Positions 12,021 through 24,821 are shown, numbered from the stretch's first letter. The stretch is 64,000 nucleotides of DNA from Acorus gramineus (GCA_030737835.1 CM060851.1:4430615-4494614), one strand, 5' to 3'. The notes: generated by a model not told the origin, from the sequence alone. Numbers and translations: made by a program.

Positions 12021-12340
12021 ATTTCTATTACTTATTAAAAGAATTCTGTGATTCAGTATTTTCATTTTCTTTTTTATCCTTTAATCATTTATTTAATTAC
12101 TAATACTAATAGATTTATTTAAACTTTTAGAATTTTAAATTATTTAATGATACAGTCTTATCTAATAAGATTATGATTATCTATTACTTACTTATTAAAA
12201 GAATTATGTGACTCGGTATTTTCATTTTTCTTTTTATCTTTTAATCATTTATTTAATTACTAATACTAATAGATTTATTTAAACTTTTAGAATTTTAAAT
12301 TATTTAATGATACAATCTTATCTAATAAGATTATGATTAG
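12021..12340. repeat. 160-bp tandem duplication inside the MULE
   Basis: Two head-to-tail units of exactly 160-bp period (about 12021-12180 and 12181-12340), nearly identical, both containing AATCATTTATTTAATTACTA. Shorter partial copies of the end of the unit follow to about 12420. Confidence 0.85.
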
Positions 12341-12944
12341 TAACAGATTTATTTAAAATTTAAAATTATTCAATGAAAATAATAGATTTATTTAAATTTT
12401 AAAATTATTCAATGATGCAATTTTATCTAATAACAATTTTTTTTTTTTGGGTTTTTCTCTCATTAAATTATGAATATTTGAAACAAACATATATATTTGT
12501 GTTATAGTTTATATAAAATGGCATTTTCATTCTGAATGACTTTTACATGTTATTCAAAGTTAGGCTATTTATTTATTATTTTTTAATTGAGTGGTTTTGT
12601 TTTAATGTTTTTTTTAAATTCTTTTTTCATAATGTAGGTTTTGAGGGTTGAGAAGGAATGGGGTTGAATTGACTTTTCGTTAAAATTGGATTTTTGGATT
12701 TATGAGGATATGCTATTATGTTATGAGGTGAGATTGTGAAAAAACACTTTTAATTAAAAAATTAAGATTTTAAAACAAATGAGTTGAGGATGAAAATAGA
12801 AATTCTTTCTCAAATATATGTCAATAACTTTGTTCATTTGTTTGAATTTTTGACCATTTGTTAGAATTATGATCTTAATTAATATAGAATATAAATTAAT
12901 ATCAAAAGTTTACTAGAAATAATTTATAAATATAATTTATTTTA

Positions 12945-13219
12945 GGGTTTTTAATTTTTAGGTCCTTGTAAACTATATGATTTAGTGATCGATCCCTCAA
13001 TTTTTCATATTTTGGTTTAAGTCCCTAGATTTAAAGGGTACTTTTCTTATTAGTCCCTAGAAGGGACCTATCCTAAATTATTAGGTTTTCTTTTTAGTCC
13101 CTGGGAGGGATTAAAAAAAACATAACTTTTAAATCTGGGAACTTAAATCGAAATATGAAGAAGTGAGGGATCGATCACTAAATCATATAGTTTATGGGGA
13201 CTTAAAAATAAAAAATTCT
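12945..13219. mobile_element. 275-bp foldback MITE, copy 1 (nested in the MULE)
   Basis: Almost the whole element is an inverted repeat: the left arm has TTTAGTGATCGATCCCTC and the right arm its complement. Flanks TTTATTTTA (12936-12944) and TTTATTTGA (13220-13228) form a 9-bp target duplication with one mismatch. A second copy of identical length lies at 56818-57092. Confidence 0.85.
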
Positions 13220-13930
13220 TTTATTTGATTTTATTTGTTGAGAAAAATAGCTCTCGACAGTATCATTTTTTTTAAATAAATTCACTATGGACAGTAATAA
13301 ATTTTGTTAAAATACTCTTATTGTGTATGCTAATATATGATGTAGCTCATAGTGTTAGATTTTATTAATTTAAAATTTATTAGAATATAAATATATAAAT
13401 TATACCTCGTGCTTGAGCATGTGCAAGAAACTAGTATTGGCATTGAATTAACATACATGATCGATTCAATATTAAATGGACTTTATGCACATAAAAATAA
13501 AAATATTAGATTTATTTTTAGGCAAAGGTGGACGATGCTATCACGATTTTATTAAACACTGGATTATCTTAAATAAAAAAAACCTATATCAGATTTACAA
13601 AATCTAGATAAAAATCACAAAAAAAAAAAAAATCACAAACTCATCGTAAGGTGACAATGAGTTTTTTGGGCTTATTTTTATTCTCTGGATAAGATTTGGG
13701 AGAGGATGAAATCGATTTGTGTACATAACCAAATAAAAAAGAGAGAGAGAGAGATACAGAGATGGACGGTTGAGATGAGCGGACAGAATAGACGGGGTGA
13801 ATACTATGACCCCCTCTCTGTTAGTCATCACGTGGTCTCATGTGTTATTAGGGCCAGCTGTCAACATATCATTCGCCCCCGTAGAGTCTCTATGTGATTT
13901 CTCCATAGAGGATCCAAACCGCCCGAGGCG

Positions 13931-14800
13931 GGTTTAGGTCTTATGGGCCCGTGGGTTTCTCGGACCAATGATGATCCTTGATAGGTTGATTAGCCCTTGA
14001 AGTTTGCTTATATCTACATTGATCATTTTCTTTATAAAAAATCCATATGATCCTTTGTTGTTTGGGTTATATTAATATACCCTCAATCATCAATACCATA
14101 AAACTGAATTGTAATTAACTTAACCATATGTGATTAAATTATTTTTTACCCACATCACTTTATCTACATCTAATGAAAAAATGCATATAATACAGTTTAC
14201 AAATATTCATATTGATTCCTTATTTTTTTGAATATCCATGTAACCTCTTATATTTTTTGATGGATAAAGATTTAAGTTCTTGAATTAATTTTTTTTATTA
14301 AATTTTAAAAAATATTTTGAGTATATCTTATACATCTAAAGGTGTTGTAAATGCATTTATTCAAATATTCTCATGATATTTAATAACAATTCAATATAAT
14401 CCTTTTTAAATGATCAAAATGACTTCCATAAAAAAAAAATATCTCATTGTATTTCTTCTTCAATAAAAATAAAAATATACTCAAATTTTAACCGGACAAT
14501 GGCAGGGGATGATATAAATTAAGTGTGTAATTTTAAAGGGTAATTTGAATATTTAAAAAAATGAGGGGTCAATATGTAAATTTGTAATTTTTCAAGGGGT
14601 CATATAAATATATATTTTCATGCGACGTTGAGTAATAGAATATTTCACTAATATTCTTCCCAAATTAACGGAAAGTTAATTCAGTGGTTTTTATGCTTCG
14701 CCATGGAAACTTTTAGGGACTAATGTGAATTTTCAAAAAAAAAAAAAAACAGGGGCGTATATGCATTTTTTTTTTTTTTTAATCTATTATATTTTACAAC
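13931..14800. other. AT-rich spacer with transposon remnants
   Basis: No gene. Phrases such as ATCCATATGATCC near 14040 and their inverted counterparts near 14600 (GGGGTCATATAAATA) suggest a decayed foldback element related to those at 21578-23037. I could not fix its ends. Confidence 0.35.
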
Positions 14801-14981
14801 ATTCATGTCGATCTTCGTTTCTCCTTCAATGGCGACTTCCATTTTCCAAACCTCCTCCACTTGAACCACCTCCAAACCCCCGTCTCTCTCTCTCTCTCTC
14901 TCTCTCTCCCCCCTCCAAAACCCTAATATCTTGCCGTACACAAAATCCACCAAAACTGAGAGTCCACCACACCTTCCATCA

Positions 14982-15454
14982 ATGGCGAAATCGAAAATCC
15001 CAAGCGGTTGGAGTTGGTGGAGTTCACGGAGGATGGGAGGTTGACAGCGGACCCGTCACACCGCACATTGAAAAAGGTTTGTGTTGTGTCTTTGATGCAA
15101 CGTGTTTTTGATTCATGGTTGTCTTGTCTTAATTTTGGGACATTTAGGAACTCCGATTGGTTAAATTGAGAGTTTTGTTTGTTCTAAATCGATTTGGGGG
15201 TTTGGATTTTTTACTGCAAGTCCGCAGCTTTTTTAAGTCTTTGAATGCTGAAGCTACGAAAACAAGCATGATATAAGTGACGTTAGTGAAAGATGTTTGA
15301 AAATTGTGTGCATGGATTTCCCATTTCAATTCAGAGTCTTTATCTTCATCAATCTGTGTAGGTGACTCAGAAGGGGTTATGGTCTGCAGAAATCATGGTG
15401 ACATTAAACAGATGGAGGACACCTTGTAAGGAATTAGTGTTCATCGGTGAATAG
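14982..15454 (+). CDS. small unrecognised two-exon gene, start frame broken
   Basis: Two putative exons, 14982-15076 and 15362-15454, join in phase 0 across a clean GT-AG intron to an open frame reading ENPKRLELVEFTEDGRLTAD, then PSHRTLKK, then VTQKGLWSAEIMVTLNRWR and a stop after VFIGE. This looks like real coding sequence of about 60 residues. However the only suitable ATG (14982) is one base out of that frame; one extra G after ATGGCG would give MAEIENPKR. The upstream leader has a telo-box AAACCCTAA near 14918 and a CT microsatellite, typical of active plant housekeeping genes. I do not recognise the family. Either this copy is a recent pseudogene, or a base is missing in the assembly. 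Convergent with the O-fucosyltransferase. Confidence 0.5.
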
Positions 15455-16133
15455 GTAACATCTTTATCTCCAAATCTCTTGCATGAGAAATTCCAATTCT
15501 TCTTCTTCTTCTATGAAATTATGTGTTACATATACTGGGGAAAATTTTGAGGACTGAAATACTCACACATACAGTATTTATAGGATCTTCATCTTTACTG
15601 GAAAGAATGTAGAAACTGATGAATTACAAAAGGGCGACTAAAGCTAAGTGGAGCTTCAAGAAAGCCATGGTTACTGAACCAGAATTTATAGCAGATAAGC
15701 ATTAATAAAAGAAGGAAGTATTACAATATATTGCCAGGGTTTCCTCGACATCCAGTGGCAATAAAGGGCATGAAAAAAAGGAAGGAATTCTATTTACATC
15801 GAATCGTTCGTTTAGCTTATCAGTCAAATGTGCCCCCCCCCCCCAAGAAAAACTTGAGATGAATTCAATGAAAGAATGAATGATTGGGAGAATGAAAAAA
15901 CTGACAGTAGTTCCTCCACCTATATATATTCGACCCCAAAAGGGAACTGCTAATCAACCCCCACCAACTGACTTGACTATGTGAATAGGGAGTTTAGGAA
16001 AAAAAAAACACTGAAGATCAGTCAGAGTTGGCAAGTTCCTCCCATCAGGACAACCCAGCTCAACCCCAACACATGGGGTTCTGGAGGTCTCCTAAAACTT
16101 TTCTTGGACAAAAAATGGCGTTGCTTGGTTAAG
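15455..16133. other. 3' ends of two convergent genes
   Basis: No further coding sequence recognised. The stretch should hold the 3' UTRs of the small plus-strand gene and of the minus-strand O-fucosyltransferase. It contains a C12 run at 15833-15844. Confidence 0.35.
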
Positions 16134-19100
16134 CTACCTCAACGTAACTCTTAGAGTTCCTGCAGTCGCCTTGGTCTCACATATGCATCCTGGGTAAGGG
16201 TTTGCATAGAAATTCTCCTCAAATTTTGGTAGCAGTCCAGGTTTTCTAATAAATGGAGCTCCACGCCTGTTCTCATGCAATTCGATCACTTCGGATTCAA
16301 ACGTCTCCCAAGTTATTTCTTCCCCAATAAGTTGATCCATCAACTTCACATAATTCACCCTACAAAAACAAGATCTTCAGTCATCCGCACTCATTGCTCC
16401 AAAATTGAATTATTACAATGGCCAAAAGTTTTACCTGTCAGGTTGAATAGTCGTGCGGAATCCTTCGTACATCCGATGACCCTGCACGGCTTTCGCCAAG
16501 TTTCCATCATAGGTGTATAGGAACACGTCGCTCGCGAGGGCCACAACATAGTCCACCGCAGCTAGGCGGCTCTGATAGGCCAAGAAGGGCGCGAGCTCCT
16601 CCTCGGTCGCGAGTGTTGAATGGGAATACACATTAGGATACTCAGCCAGGAGTGCTTCCATGCTATTGTTGCCATAGATTGGGCCAGCGACGATGTATAT
16701 ATTCGTCGTTGGAGGATACCCAAGCGCTTTCAACAGGAAGGCTGTCTCACGCGGTGTCATTGGGCAGCCGCCCTCGAGCCTTCTCACCTCCGCATCGATC
16801 TCCTTCTCCTTCCAGTGTGGGGTGGCATATCGCAGGGACCTCAGCTCCTCGTGCTCGGCACTAGTGAGGCCATGACTGCACCCAGTGAACGCGAGCATGT
16901 CCTTCTCGTACCTCAGATGGAGAGCAATGTAGGGTTGGCTTCCAGTTCTGAGACGGGCGACTAGTTTCCTGCCCAGCCCTTCGATTTGTTCCGTGAATCG
17001 GAGCGCCTCATAATTCGCGCGGCACCGCAGTTTCTGAATCCAGGATGGCAGGTTGTTTGCGATCCGGGAGTCAGTGTGGGTGTACTGGATGACCTTATGC
17101 TTCTTCAGCAGCTTGTTCTCACCTCTGTAGTAGGAAGCCTGAGGTTGGATTGGATGAAACCTTGTCTCAGATGATCAAAAAATTTAATTGGCTAGTGAAA
17201 TTAAAGCTTCAGAGGAAAAAGAATAAGCAGACCCTCGACCAAGAAACCGGTGGTTTCATGACACGCTTCCTTGACTTCAACATTCGTGGGAGGAAGTCTA
17301 CTATGACAATGTCGTCTCTCAAGATTTCCATGAAGTGCTTCACATCGAATATGTCCCAGAATTCACTGTGCAAAAAGAACAAGGTGTGTGTAAGGGCCAA
17401 GTTAGCACTGCAAAACAGACAATGTGAACGATTTCCCCCCTTTCTGATGTACCTTGGGTCACTCCAGAAAGACCTGTGATCCAGGCTTGGCAGGACAAGT
17501 GTGGCATTCATGATCTTCGCGATCGCCACCATGTCACATATCTGAAGGTTTCATTTAGAGCCAGAAGAAGATTAGTTACAGACACTGTTTTTGAATGAAA
17601 TGAAATACACAACACAGTTCAGAATTGTGAGATCGATACTCACCCCTGTACGCATTTGGTTCAGTCCGCCATTGGCATTAACGACTAAGTAACCATCCGT
17701 CGCGTATCCTTTCCCTGAAGGAGAATCAGTAGAGTCAGAATGAGAAGCAAGGATTGTTTTTTGCTGCTTTTGTTCATTTAACAGGCTCCGAAGACAAGAC
17801 TTACTGTATCGGTCTTTCGGGCGCTTGATGCACTTCCGGTAGCCCTCACTGTTTGGTTTTCGCCAGATCGCAGGAAGCTGTGTCAAACAAATGAAGGATG
17901 ATCAGCTTAAACAACTGATGTATTGTTCACTTTCAAGCATTGCATTGATTTAGTGACTGGATAGTCTGGTGAGTACTGATAGATCTCCTACTGGACACAC
18001 ACAACACGTGGTCGCCTCACGTGCTAAACACATTATAATATTTTTTTTCTTCAGGTGGAGAACTTCCACATTCTGTATTGAACTAAACAATCCATGAATT
18101 GATTGCACTGAATAACTATGTGAACCAAATTGAAGATTCTATGAATTGAAATAAACAGGGTGGCATCTAAATAAACTCTTTTCATTGAAGTGGACAATTA
18201 TGAATCGAGTTCATGAATCCAATGAATAATCATGTGAATTGAATTAAAAACCAATGAATAGAAAATAAATGGATTATTAAATTTAGTTGAACAAATTTTG
18301 CAATGAACTTAAATTGATCTTGCAATGAACATCTCAGTTTATGTTGAGAAATTGAACTAAACAACCTATGAATTAAACTGATCCATTCATGAATCATGAT
18401 TTGACTCGTATGCCTATCATGTCAGGTGTTCACATGTTGATTATCTAGTAGAGATGTGTTAGTTTTTTTGTTGTGTATGAGACTGACTAATCTTGATAGA
18501 ACTAGTCCTGATTGTATATATAATTCATTCATTTGTTAAGCTTAATGTTTCAGCATTCATGATAAAGGGCATGCTTGAGGGTCACCAGTCTTTTCTATCC
18601 CAATGCCTTAAAATTCACAACTACTTCAAATTAATGGAAAGACATAGATCAACCTAAAGGATGCCGAAAGAAGACCAGACAAATTAATATCACCAAACGA
18701 TTCAGTTGCATGAGCAAAAATAATAAAAAAAAGTGTTGTTCCACTCAGTTTTTTTCTCAGTCCAAAACATTGTTCTATATATCACGTTAGAAATCCAGTG
18801 AAGCATATACTTCATTAGATGTTGTATGTACTACATTAAAAATTTTCTTACACTTATTAAAAATAGGTTCATTCAATTTGAAATGGAGCGAGGTGTACTT
18901 TTTATCAAAATATATATCTCATTAGATGATATTTACTATTTTTAAAAAAAAATAAAAATATACGAGGTCTGAGGTGAATGTAACTCAGTCTCACATTTTT
19001 CTAAAAACAAATTGCCCACAACAATAAAAAAAAATGTGATCCGACAATAAAATCCAAAACAAAAGATACAGCCAAACTACTATAGTTGCATGAACCTGAT

Positions 19101-21183
19101 ATTTTCATAAACCTGATATTTTCCTACATTAAATGACCCAGCAAATTTTTGTTTAGTTGTTCAATGAAGCACGGCAACGACAACTTTCCACACCAAACCA
19201 AAATAAAATAAAATAAAATAAAATAAAAAATGAATATTTTAGAGAGTCAAATTAAAAGGCAAACCATAAAATCCACTCTTTTTTTTTTACTTTTAACACA
19301 GTCAACACAAAAAAACAAAATAAAAACATCATGGTTGCTATTAGTTGGAAAATAAAACAAAACACTGCAAACAATCATACAAATAAAGGAAGAACAAAAT
19401 CAAACGAAACTATAGCCACCACCAATCAGTCAAAAAAACAATCCAGAAATAAAGAAGGGTCCACCATTATTGAATATTATCAGATCATTCTGAATTATAT
19501 AAAGCAAAGAATTCATCTTAAATTACAAACCAAAAATCAATTCATCAAGAAATCATGCACATAGAAAATCAGTAAAAACAAATTAACATTTTCATAGTAC
19601 AATAAAAACCCAATTTCACAAAACTATAGACAAAAAAAATCAAGGAAAAAAAAAAAAACAGTTTTGACAGATTAATTTTTTTAAAAAAGCAAAATAATCA
19701 AATCAAAATAATCCTGAATCATGATCATTGGGACCACGGTTTTTTCAATGAAATTTTGCACCACTGATCCACCAAACTTTCCCAATAGCGATTGATGTAT
19801 ATAACCATTTCTGACCATCCAAAGAGCAAGGTCAAAATGACAATATCTTCAGCCCTAAGTGTAGCTCATAACATTTTTTCTTTTAAAAAAAATAACACCC
19901 TCCCTTACCGTACTTACTCTAACATAAAATAAAAATATATTAAAATATAATAATATACTTTTTTTATAAAAAAATTTATATTTTTTTATGTCATACATAT
20001 ACATAGGATAGAATCTTATTAATACTATCATAATGTATAAGACTATAGACAAACTGCAAAACAGACTTAATGTAGCCTAGTTTGGTAAAATGATAAATTT
20101 TTTCAGATAAGTTAATCTAATTTAAAGGGATAAAAAAATCACTATGTTTATGCATTTGGTAATGCTTTTTATTATCCTAATTTTTTGTGTTTTTATCCTC
20201 CATCTTGCATCTGGATCAAATATAGGATAACTTCAATTTTTTTAAAAAAATATCAAATCTACCTTTGTTTGGTGGAACACATTCTTTTTTTTTTTTTTTT
20301 TGGGGGTAGTCATAAATGTTATCTCAATTTTTACAAAACAGGGATAAAAAATTAGAATAAAGTCCGTTCCACCTTTTATCCAGAATAAACTATCCCTATT
20401 TTTTATCACAAAATGTGGACAAATTGTCCATGCTTTATCTCCTCCTTTCTTTATGCCATGTGAGATAACAAGTGGTTTAACCTAATTTTTTTCTTATCCC
20501 AACCCCTTATTCCCGTGCCAAACTGCGCTTTAAAAATAAATAATAGAAGCTGGAACAAAAATCTAAAATTCAACACACATCACAAACCAAAAATCGAAAC
20601 AACAAGAATTCAGAGACATTAAAATAAAATAAAAACAAAAATTGAAGAAGCCCATTAGCAAAACAAACAATTACAAACCAAAAAACAAGAAGAATAACAA
20701 AAACCCAATTAAAAGAAATCAATCAGAATAAAAAAAGATCCAATCTTTGAAAGATATACTAACAGGGGTTCGCATATCAGGTTCAAATTCACGACCACCG
20801 CCGGCCACCCGACGCACGTCCCTCCCCATCATGAACACCTCCACCGACCGCTCCTCGACGGCGTAATCCGGGCTACTCTTACCGGCGATCGCCGACAAAA
20901 TCCTCTCTCTTCCGCCGCCACCTCCCCTGTCGACGCCGACGGGGCACCACCACAGCGACGCAGAGAGCAAGAACATCGTGAAAAACAAAACGGACCCGAG
21001 AAGCCTCCGCCACCGCCGGAGGACGCCGGACCTCCGGCTTTGGTGGTGATGGTGGTCGTCGTCCTCGTCGCAGAGTCCCTCCTCGACAGAGTCCGAGACA
21101 CGGCGGCGGGTCCCAAGACCCGGGCTTCCGGTGCTCAGGACAATTGGGTTCGTCGGGTTGACGCCGGCGATCGCCCCCGACAT
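16134..21183 (-). CDS. plant O-fucosyltransferase family protein (GT106-type)
   Basis: Seven minus-strand exons: 21183-20764, 17877-17805, 17714-17644, 17541-17453, 17365-17233, 17139-16435, 16359-16134; about 571 residues if the frame break is ignored. Type II Golgi protein: GC-rich exon 1 has a basic cytosolic tail with four histidines and one membrane segment (residues ~60-80, [17 protein letters not shown]). The PF10250 domain follows: [20 protein letters not shown] (~180-200), [62 protein letters not shown] (~335), [37 protein letters not shown] (~480) and [13 protein letters not shown]. Closest recalled Arabidopsis relatives are At2g37980/At3g54100; donor and acceptor are not known from sequence. 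Intron 1 is 2.9 kb and holds repeats. Odd: in exon 6, one extra base at about 17100-17101 shifts frame between ENKLLKK and HKVIQYT. Confidence 0.9.
18078..18400. repeat. degenerate repeat block in O-fucosyltransferase intron 1
   Basis: The phrase ATTGAACTAAACAA(T/C)C(C/T)ATGAATT occurs at both ends of a block rich in ATGAATT and CAATGAA words, suggesting an old minisatellite or repeat-derived segment. An (AAAAT)n microsatellite lies further along at about 19201-19230. Confidence 0.4.
20073..20534. mobile_element. PIF/Harbinger (Tourist)-like MITE in O-fucosyltransferase intron 1
   Basis: The ends read AGCCTAGTTTGG and, inverted, AGCGCAGTTTGG, followed by matching inner words (AAAATGATAA / inverted GGGATAAG). 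The flanks TAA/TAA fit a 3-bp target duplication. Length about 460 bp, no ORF. Confidence 0.5.
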
Positions 21184-21577
21184 CGGAAGAGCGACGGTCG
21201 TGATCGGTCGGTTTTTTTGGGATTTTTTTGTTTTGTTTTCAAAGAACCGTCTTTTCCCTTTCTTTCTGCTCTGTTTCGAATGGGTTTGTGATTCTGTGCA
21301 GTTTTGGCTCCGAAAATTATTGTATGGTTTTGGTTTCGTTTTGGGTTTTCATGGGGGAGGAGGTTTTTATTTATATGTGTACGTGGAGAGTTTTTTTTGG
21401 GAAGATTTTTTATGTTTTTTTTTTTTTTCATAAAGAAATAAATCTATTTGAATCTTTGATTGGGTTTGATTGGTATCATAAATAATAAAAGGCAAATGTT
21501 TTTTCTGGGAGGTAAAATGCATTTTTACCCCCCTCAAGTTTGCAAAACTTGCACGGACACCCCTTGGATTTTAAAAT
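21184..21577 (-). promoter_or_regulatory. O-fucosyltransferase leader and promoter region
   Basis: Upstream on the minus strand from the start ATG at 21183. Purine-rich on that strand and less AT-rich than the flanks until about 21300. No convincing TATA box was found. The promoter is cut short by a foldback transposon about 400 bp upstream. Confidence 0.35.
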
Positions 21578-22078
21578 GGGAAAAATCCATTCAAGCTCTT
21601 GTGAACTGTCCGAAATCCATATAACCCTCTAAAAACACATGTAAATCTAAATCTAAATAACTTTCTAATTTAATTTTTTATTAATAAATTATGATTATTC
21701 TGTGAATATTCTGTCTGATTAACCTTAATTGAAAATATAATATACCTTACAATTGGTTAAAAATGTAAAAAATCATTTATAATTGACGATTTTAACCCTC
21801 CAAATAGAGTTTTAGAATCTATTTGAAATAATAAAATTACCATTTAAAGAGGATTTTTCACATTTTTAACAAATTGTAGTTTTTTTTATATTATATTTTT
21901 AGTCAAGGTTAACTAAATAGAATGTTCACGTAATATTTTACAACTGTCAATTAAATTTAACTTAGAAGGTTATTTGAAATTATATTGATGTTTTCTGAAG
22001 ATTATATACACTTTTAAAAAATTCATAGGGTTATATGAATTTCAGGCAGTTTACAGAGGGTTATTTGAATTTTTTCCG
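21578..22078. mobile_element. long-TIR foldback element, family F, copy A
   Basis: Starts GGGAAAAATCCATTCAAG and ends with the inverse of CGGAAAAAATTCAAATAACC; the two arms are complementary over most of their length. Flanks TTTTAAAAT and GTTTAAAAA match at 7 of 9 positions. About 500 bp, no ORF. Related copies: 22524-23037 and 29229-29764. Confidence 0.7.
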
Positions 22079-22523
22079 TTTAAAAAAATATATACTTAAC
22101 ACCATGTACCATTGAATCACATGGAAAAATAGAAATATATCATTATTTAAAATTTATAAATGACTTATATTAATTAAGATATATATAGACGATTAATTTC
22201 AAACGAAAGAAGAATGTTATTTGTTGCATAAGATATATAAATGATAACTATGCAATATTATTTTGAGTGACAAAACAAAATGATACTTTCATGTTATCAT
22301 TTTTTTCATTTCAACGAGAAGTGCATATTTTAAAATTACAATAGCGGTACAAATGTACATTTTTAAAATATAAAAAAAATGTTTACGCAGGTTTCACAAA
22401 CTTTCAGGGTGTGTTGATGCATTTCAACCTCTCTTTTTTAAAATAACCGCTATGATCGTAGTGGGATAGCTTTTTCGTTGAACATGACTGGCTTACACGT
22501 TTTATTTTTTACTTTTAATTTTA

Positions 22524-23037
22524 GGAAAATGATTGAAATCCATGTAACCCCTCACTTTTCTTAAATCTATATAACCTCCTAAAAACACATAGTAAATTCA
22601 AATAACCCCCTGAATAAAATTTTCATTAATAGATGATAAATATTTTATGAATATTTTATTTGGTTAATCATGATTGAAGACACAATATACTAAAAAAATC
22701 ACTACAATGTGTTAAAAATACGAAAAGTCCTATGAAAATGATAATTTTACCTTTTTTAGATATATTATAAAATCATATTCGGAATGATAAAATCGTCATT
22801 TATAAAAGATTTTTCACATTTTTAACACATTATATTATTTTTTTTGTATATTGTGTTTTCTATCGGGGTTAATCAAGTATAATATTCATAAAATATTCAT
22901 CATCTATAAATATAAATTTTATTCAAGAGGTTATTTGGATTTACTAGGTGTTTTGAGAGGGTTATATGGATTTTAAGAAAAATCAGGGGTTTATATAGAT
23001 TTCAGTCAGTTTACAGGGGGTTATATGGATTTTTCCC
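22524..23037. mobile_element. long-TIR foldback element, family F, copy B
   Basis: 514 bp foldback element with exact 9-bp target duplications TTAATTTTA at 22515-22523 and 23038-23046. The right arm keeps GGGGGTTATATGGATTTTTCCC; part of the outermost left arm is lost. The middle carries TTTTTCACATTTTTAACACA shared with copy C. The 9-bp duplication points to the Mutator superfamily. Confidence 0.85.
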
Positions 23038-23046
23038 TTAATTTTA

Positions 23047-24821
23047 ATGTTTTTTTGGTCCCTCTCACATGTCTAACGAGTAACGACTTTTTCTCTTTCA
23101 AAATCTTTCTTTTCGGTTTCCGAGAAAGAAATAAAAAAACGGTTAGAGCGACATTCGCGTGACGTATACGTGGTGTCAGTGGGGGCAATTTGACATACTC
23201 AAAATGAAAATTCTCAAATTCATTAATATACATGGACATGTGTTTATTAAAATATATTAATAAAAAATTATCGAATATTTTTAGTTAATGAATTTTTTTT
23301 TTTTTTATGAATACTTGTTGTTTATCTAAATATGTATTAATGGAATTTTATTCGGTATATACCAAATGAAAAATTTTCATTGGGATCAATGTGTCTTCGG
23401 TGTTTAAATTAATCAAACATTAGTAATATGTTTTTTTTTCTTTTCACTTTTGATGACCCGTAATGATAATTTTTTAAAATCAGTTAATTGAGCTATCTAA
23501 TAATATTTTCTAAGGATAAATTACAGAGTTAGTACACATGAATTACATAAATTGTATGAGATTTAATATTGATTAGTGAAAAAAAAGTAATTTTAAATAA
23601 TCTAGTAGAGGTATTCAAAATAAAAGTTCTTCAAAATCCTCTCTCTCCTTTAATCCAAAACAATAGACTTCTGTTTGGATGGAGGAATTAAGTTATTCGG
23701 GATAGATAATTATAGTAGCATAGATAATTATACTAATGGAATAAAAGATTTTCTAATTTGTTTATGATTTCAATTATTCTCATTAGGAAACGTAAGAATG
23801 AAGTTTTTATTGTTTGGTAAAAAATGAATAAATTATGGATATGAGATGAATATGGTTTGAATAAGGATTTATAAATTTGTTAATGACAAATTTACCCTTT
23901 AACTTTTTTGGTTTATCAAATCCTATCTGAATTGGACCAACCCAAACCCAACCCGTAATTAAATAAACCAACCTGACCCAACCTGAATTGGACCAACCCG
24001 ACCCAACCCGAATTTCTAACATGATGTGCAAATTAAATAAATCAACCTGATCCAATCCATAAGATTAGCTAGGTTTACCTAAAATTTAGACTACCCAAAT
24101 TAGAAGCTATAGAATGAACTGCCATGATCTTTTTTTTTAACTATTAATTTACGGGTTTAGGTTGGGTCGGGTTTTGAGTGAGGCTAACCAGAACCCAACC
24201 CGATTTATGAATCAACCCGATTTGGTCAACTCGAACCCGATTTGGTCAATCCAACCCATGTAAAAATCGGATTCAACCCGTCGGGTTCAGGTTCAACTTG
24301 ACCCAAGTTGCAGCCCTACTATGCTCCCTCCTTTAAAATTCTTAGAAATAATGACCCACATTATGATAAATTTTTGCTATTATTAAACATATTATATTTT
24401 TTAACAATCACTATAATAAATGTAATTAAGGGTTATATTTTTTTACTAAACATGAACTCCAACTTCACCTCCTGTTCACAATGAAAAATAATTAAACACA
24501 AAGCAAGCTAATTATACAAAAAGGAGAAGAATATGGAAGTGAATGTGACTAGTTGGAAGTGTTAATGGGTTTCTGTACTTGTCGAGGGGTAGGGAAAACG
24601 TGGATGTGATTGGTGGGGATCACTTATGCTGATGGATTAATGAATAAGCTGGAATAGTCAGTTCCAAGGGGGAGGAAGTATACTAATACCACTTTATACC
24701 ATGCTATCCAGACATAACAATTCCAAAGCTATCCTGGGTAACCAAACAACCTTTTAAGGCCTATTCCACCTTATCCCTGCCTATACTGTGCTAATTCCCC
24801 TATCCAAAGATTGGAGACTCA
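23047..24821. other. gene-free repeat remnants
   Basis: 23930-24320 is rich in phrases like CCAACCCGACCCAACCCGA and ends with TTGCAGCCCTA, resembling a hAT-type terminus in inverse orientation; its partner was not found. 23660-23800 and 24660-24790 carry TGTTTGGAT / ACCAAACAACC words typical of Tourist-like MITE ends and may be the two ends of one larger element interrupted by the first. No ORF is supported. Confidence 0.4.

Larger units (their letters stand above)
11803..13920. mobile_element. non-autonomous Mutator-like element with ~160-bp TIRs
   Basis: Terminal inverted repeats of about 160 bp (11803-11961 and 13760-13920) match closely, from GGTTCGGATCCTCTGTGG inward to CCGTCCATCT. The element is 2118 bp and is flanked by GCCCGGGGCG (11793-11802) and GCCCGAGGCG (13921-13930), a 9-10 bp target duplication with one mismatch, as MULEs make. 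The interior is AT-rich with no transposase; it holds a 160-bp tandem duplication and a nested 275-bp foldback MITE. TIR similarity is roughly 85-90%, so it is not very recent. Confidence 0.8.

Noticed and set aside
12945-13219. Inverted repeat considered as a microRNA precursor
   Set aside because: Copy at 56818 with target duplications shows it is a MITE; no known microRNA sequence seen.
14725-15111. 128-codon plus-strand ORF
   Set aside because: Driven by poly-T and CT microsatellite sequence; the real coding frame here is the one supported by the intron.
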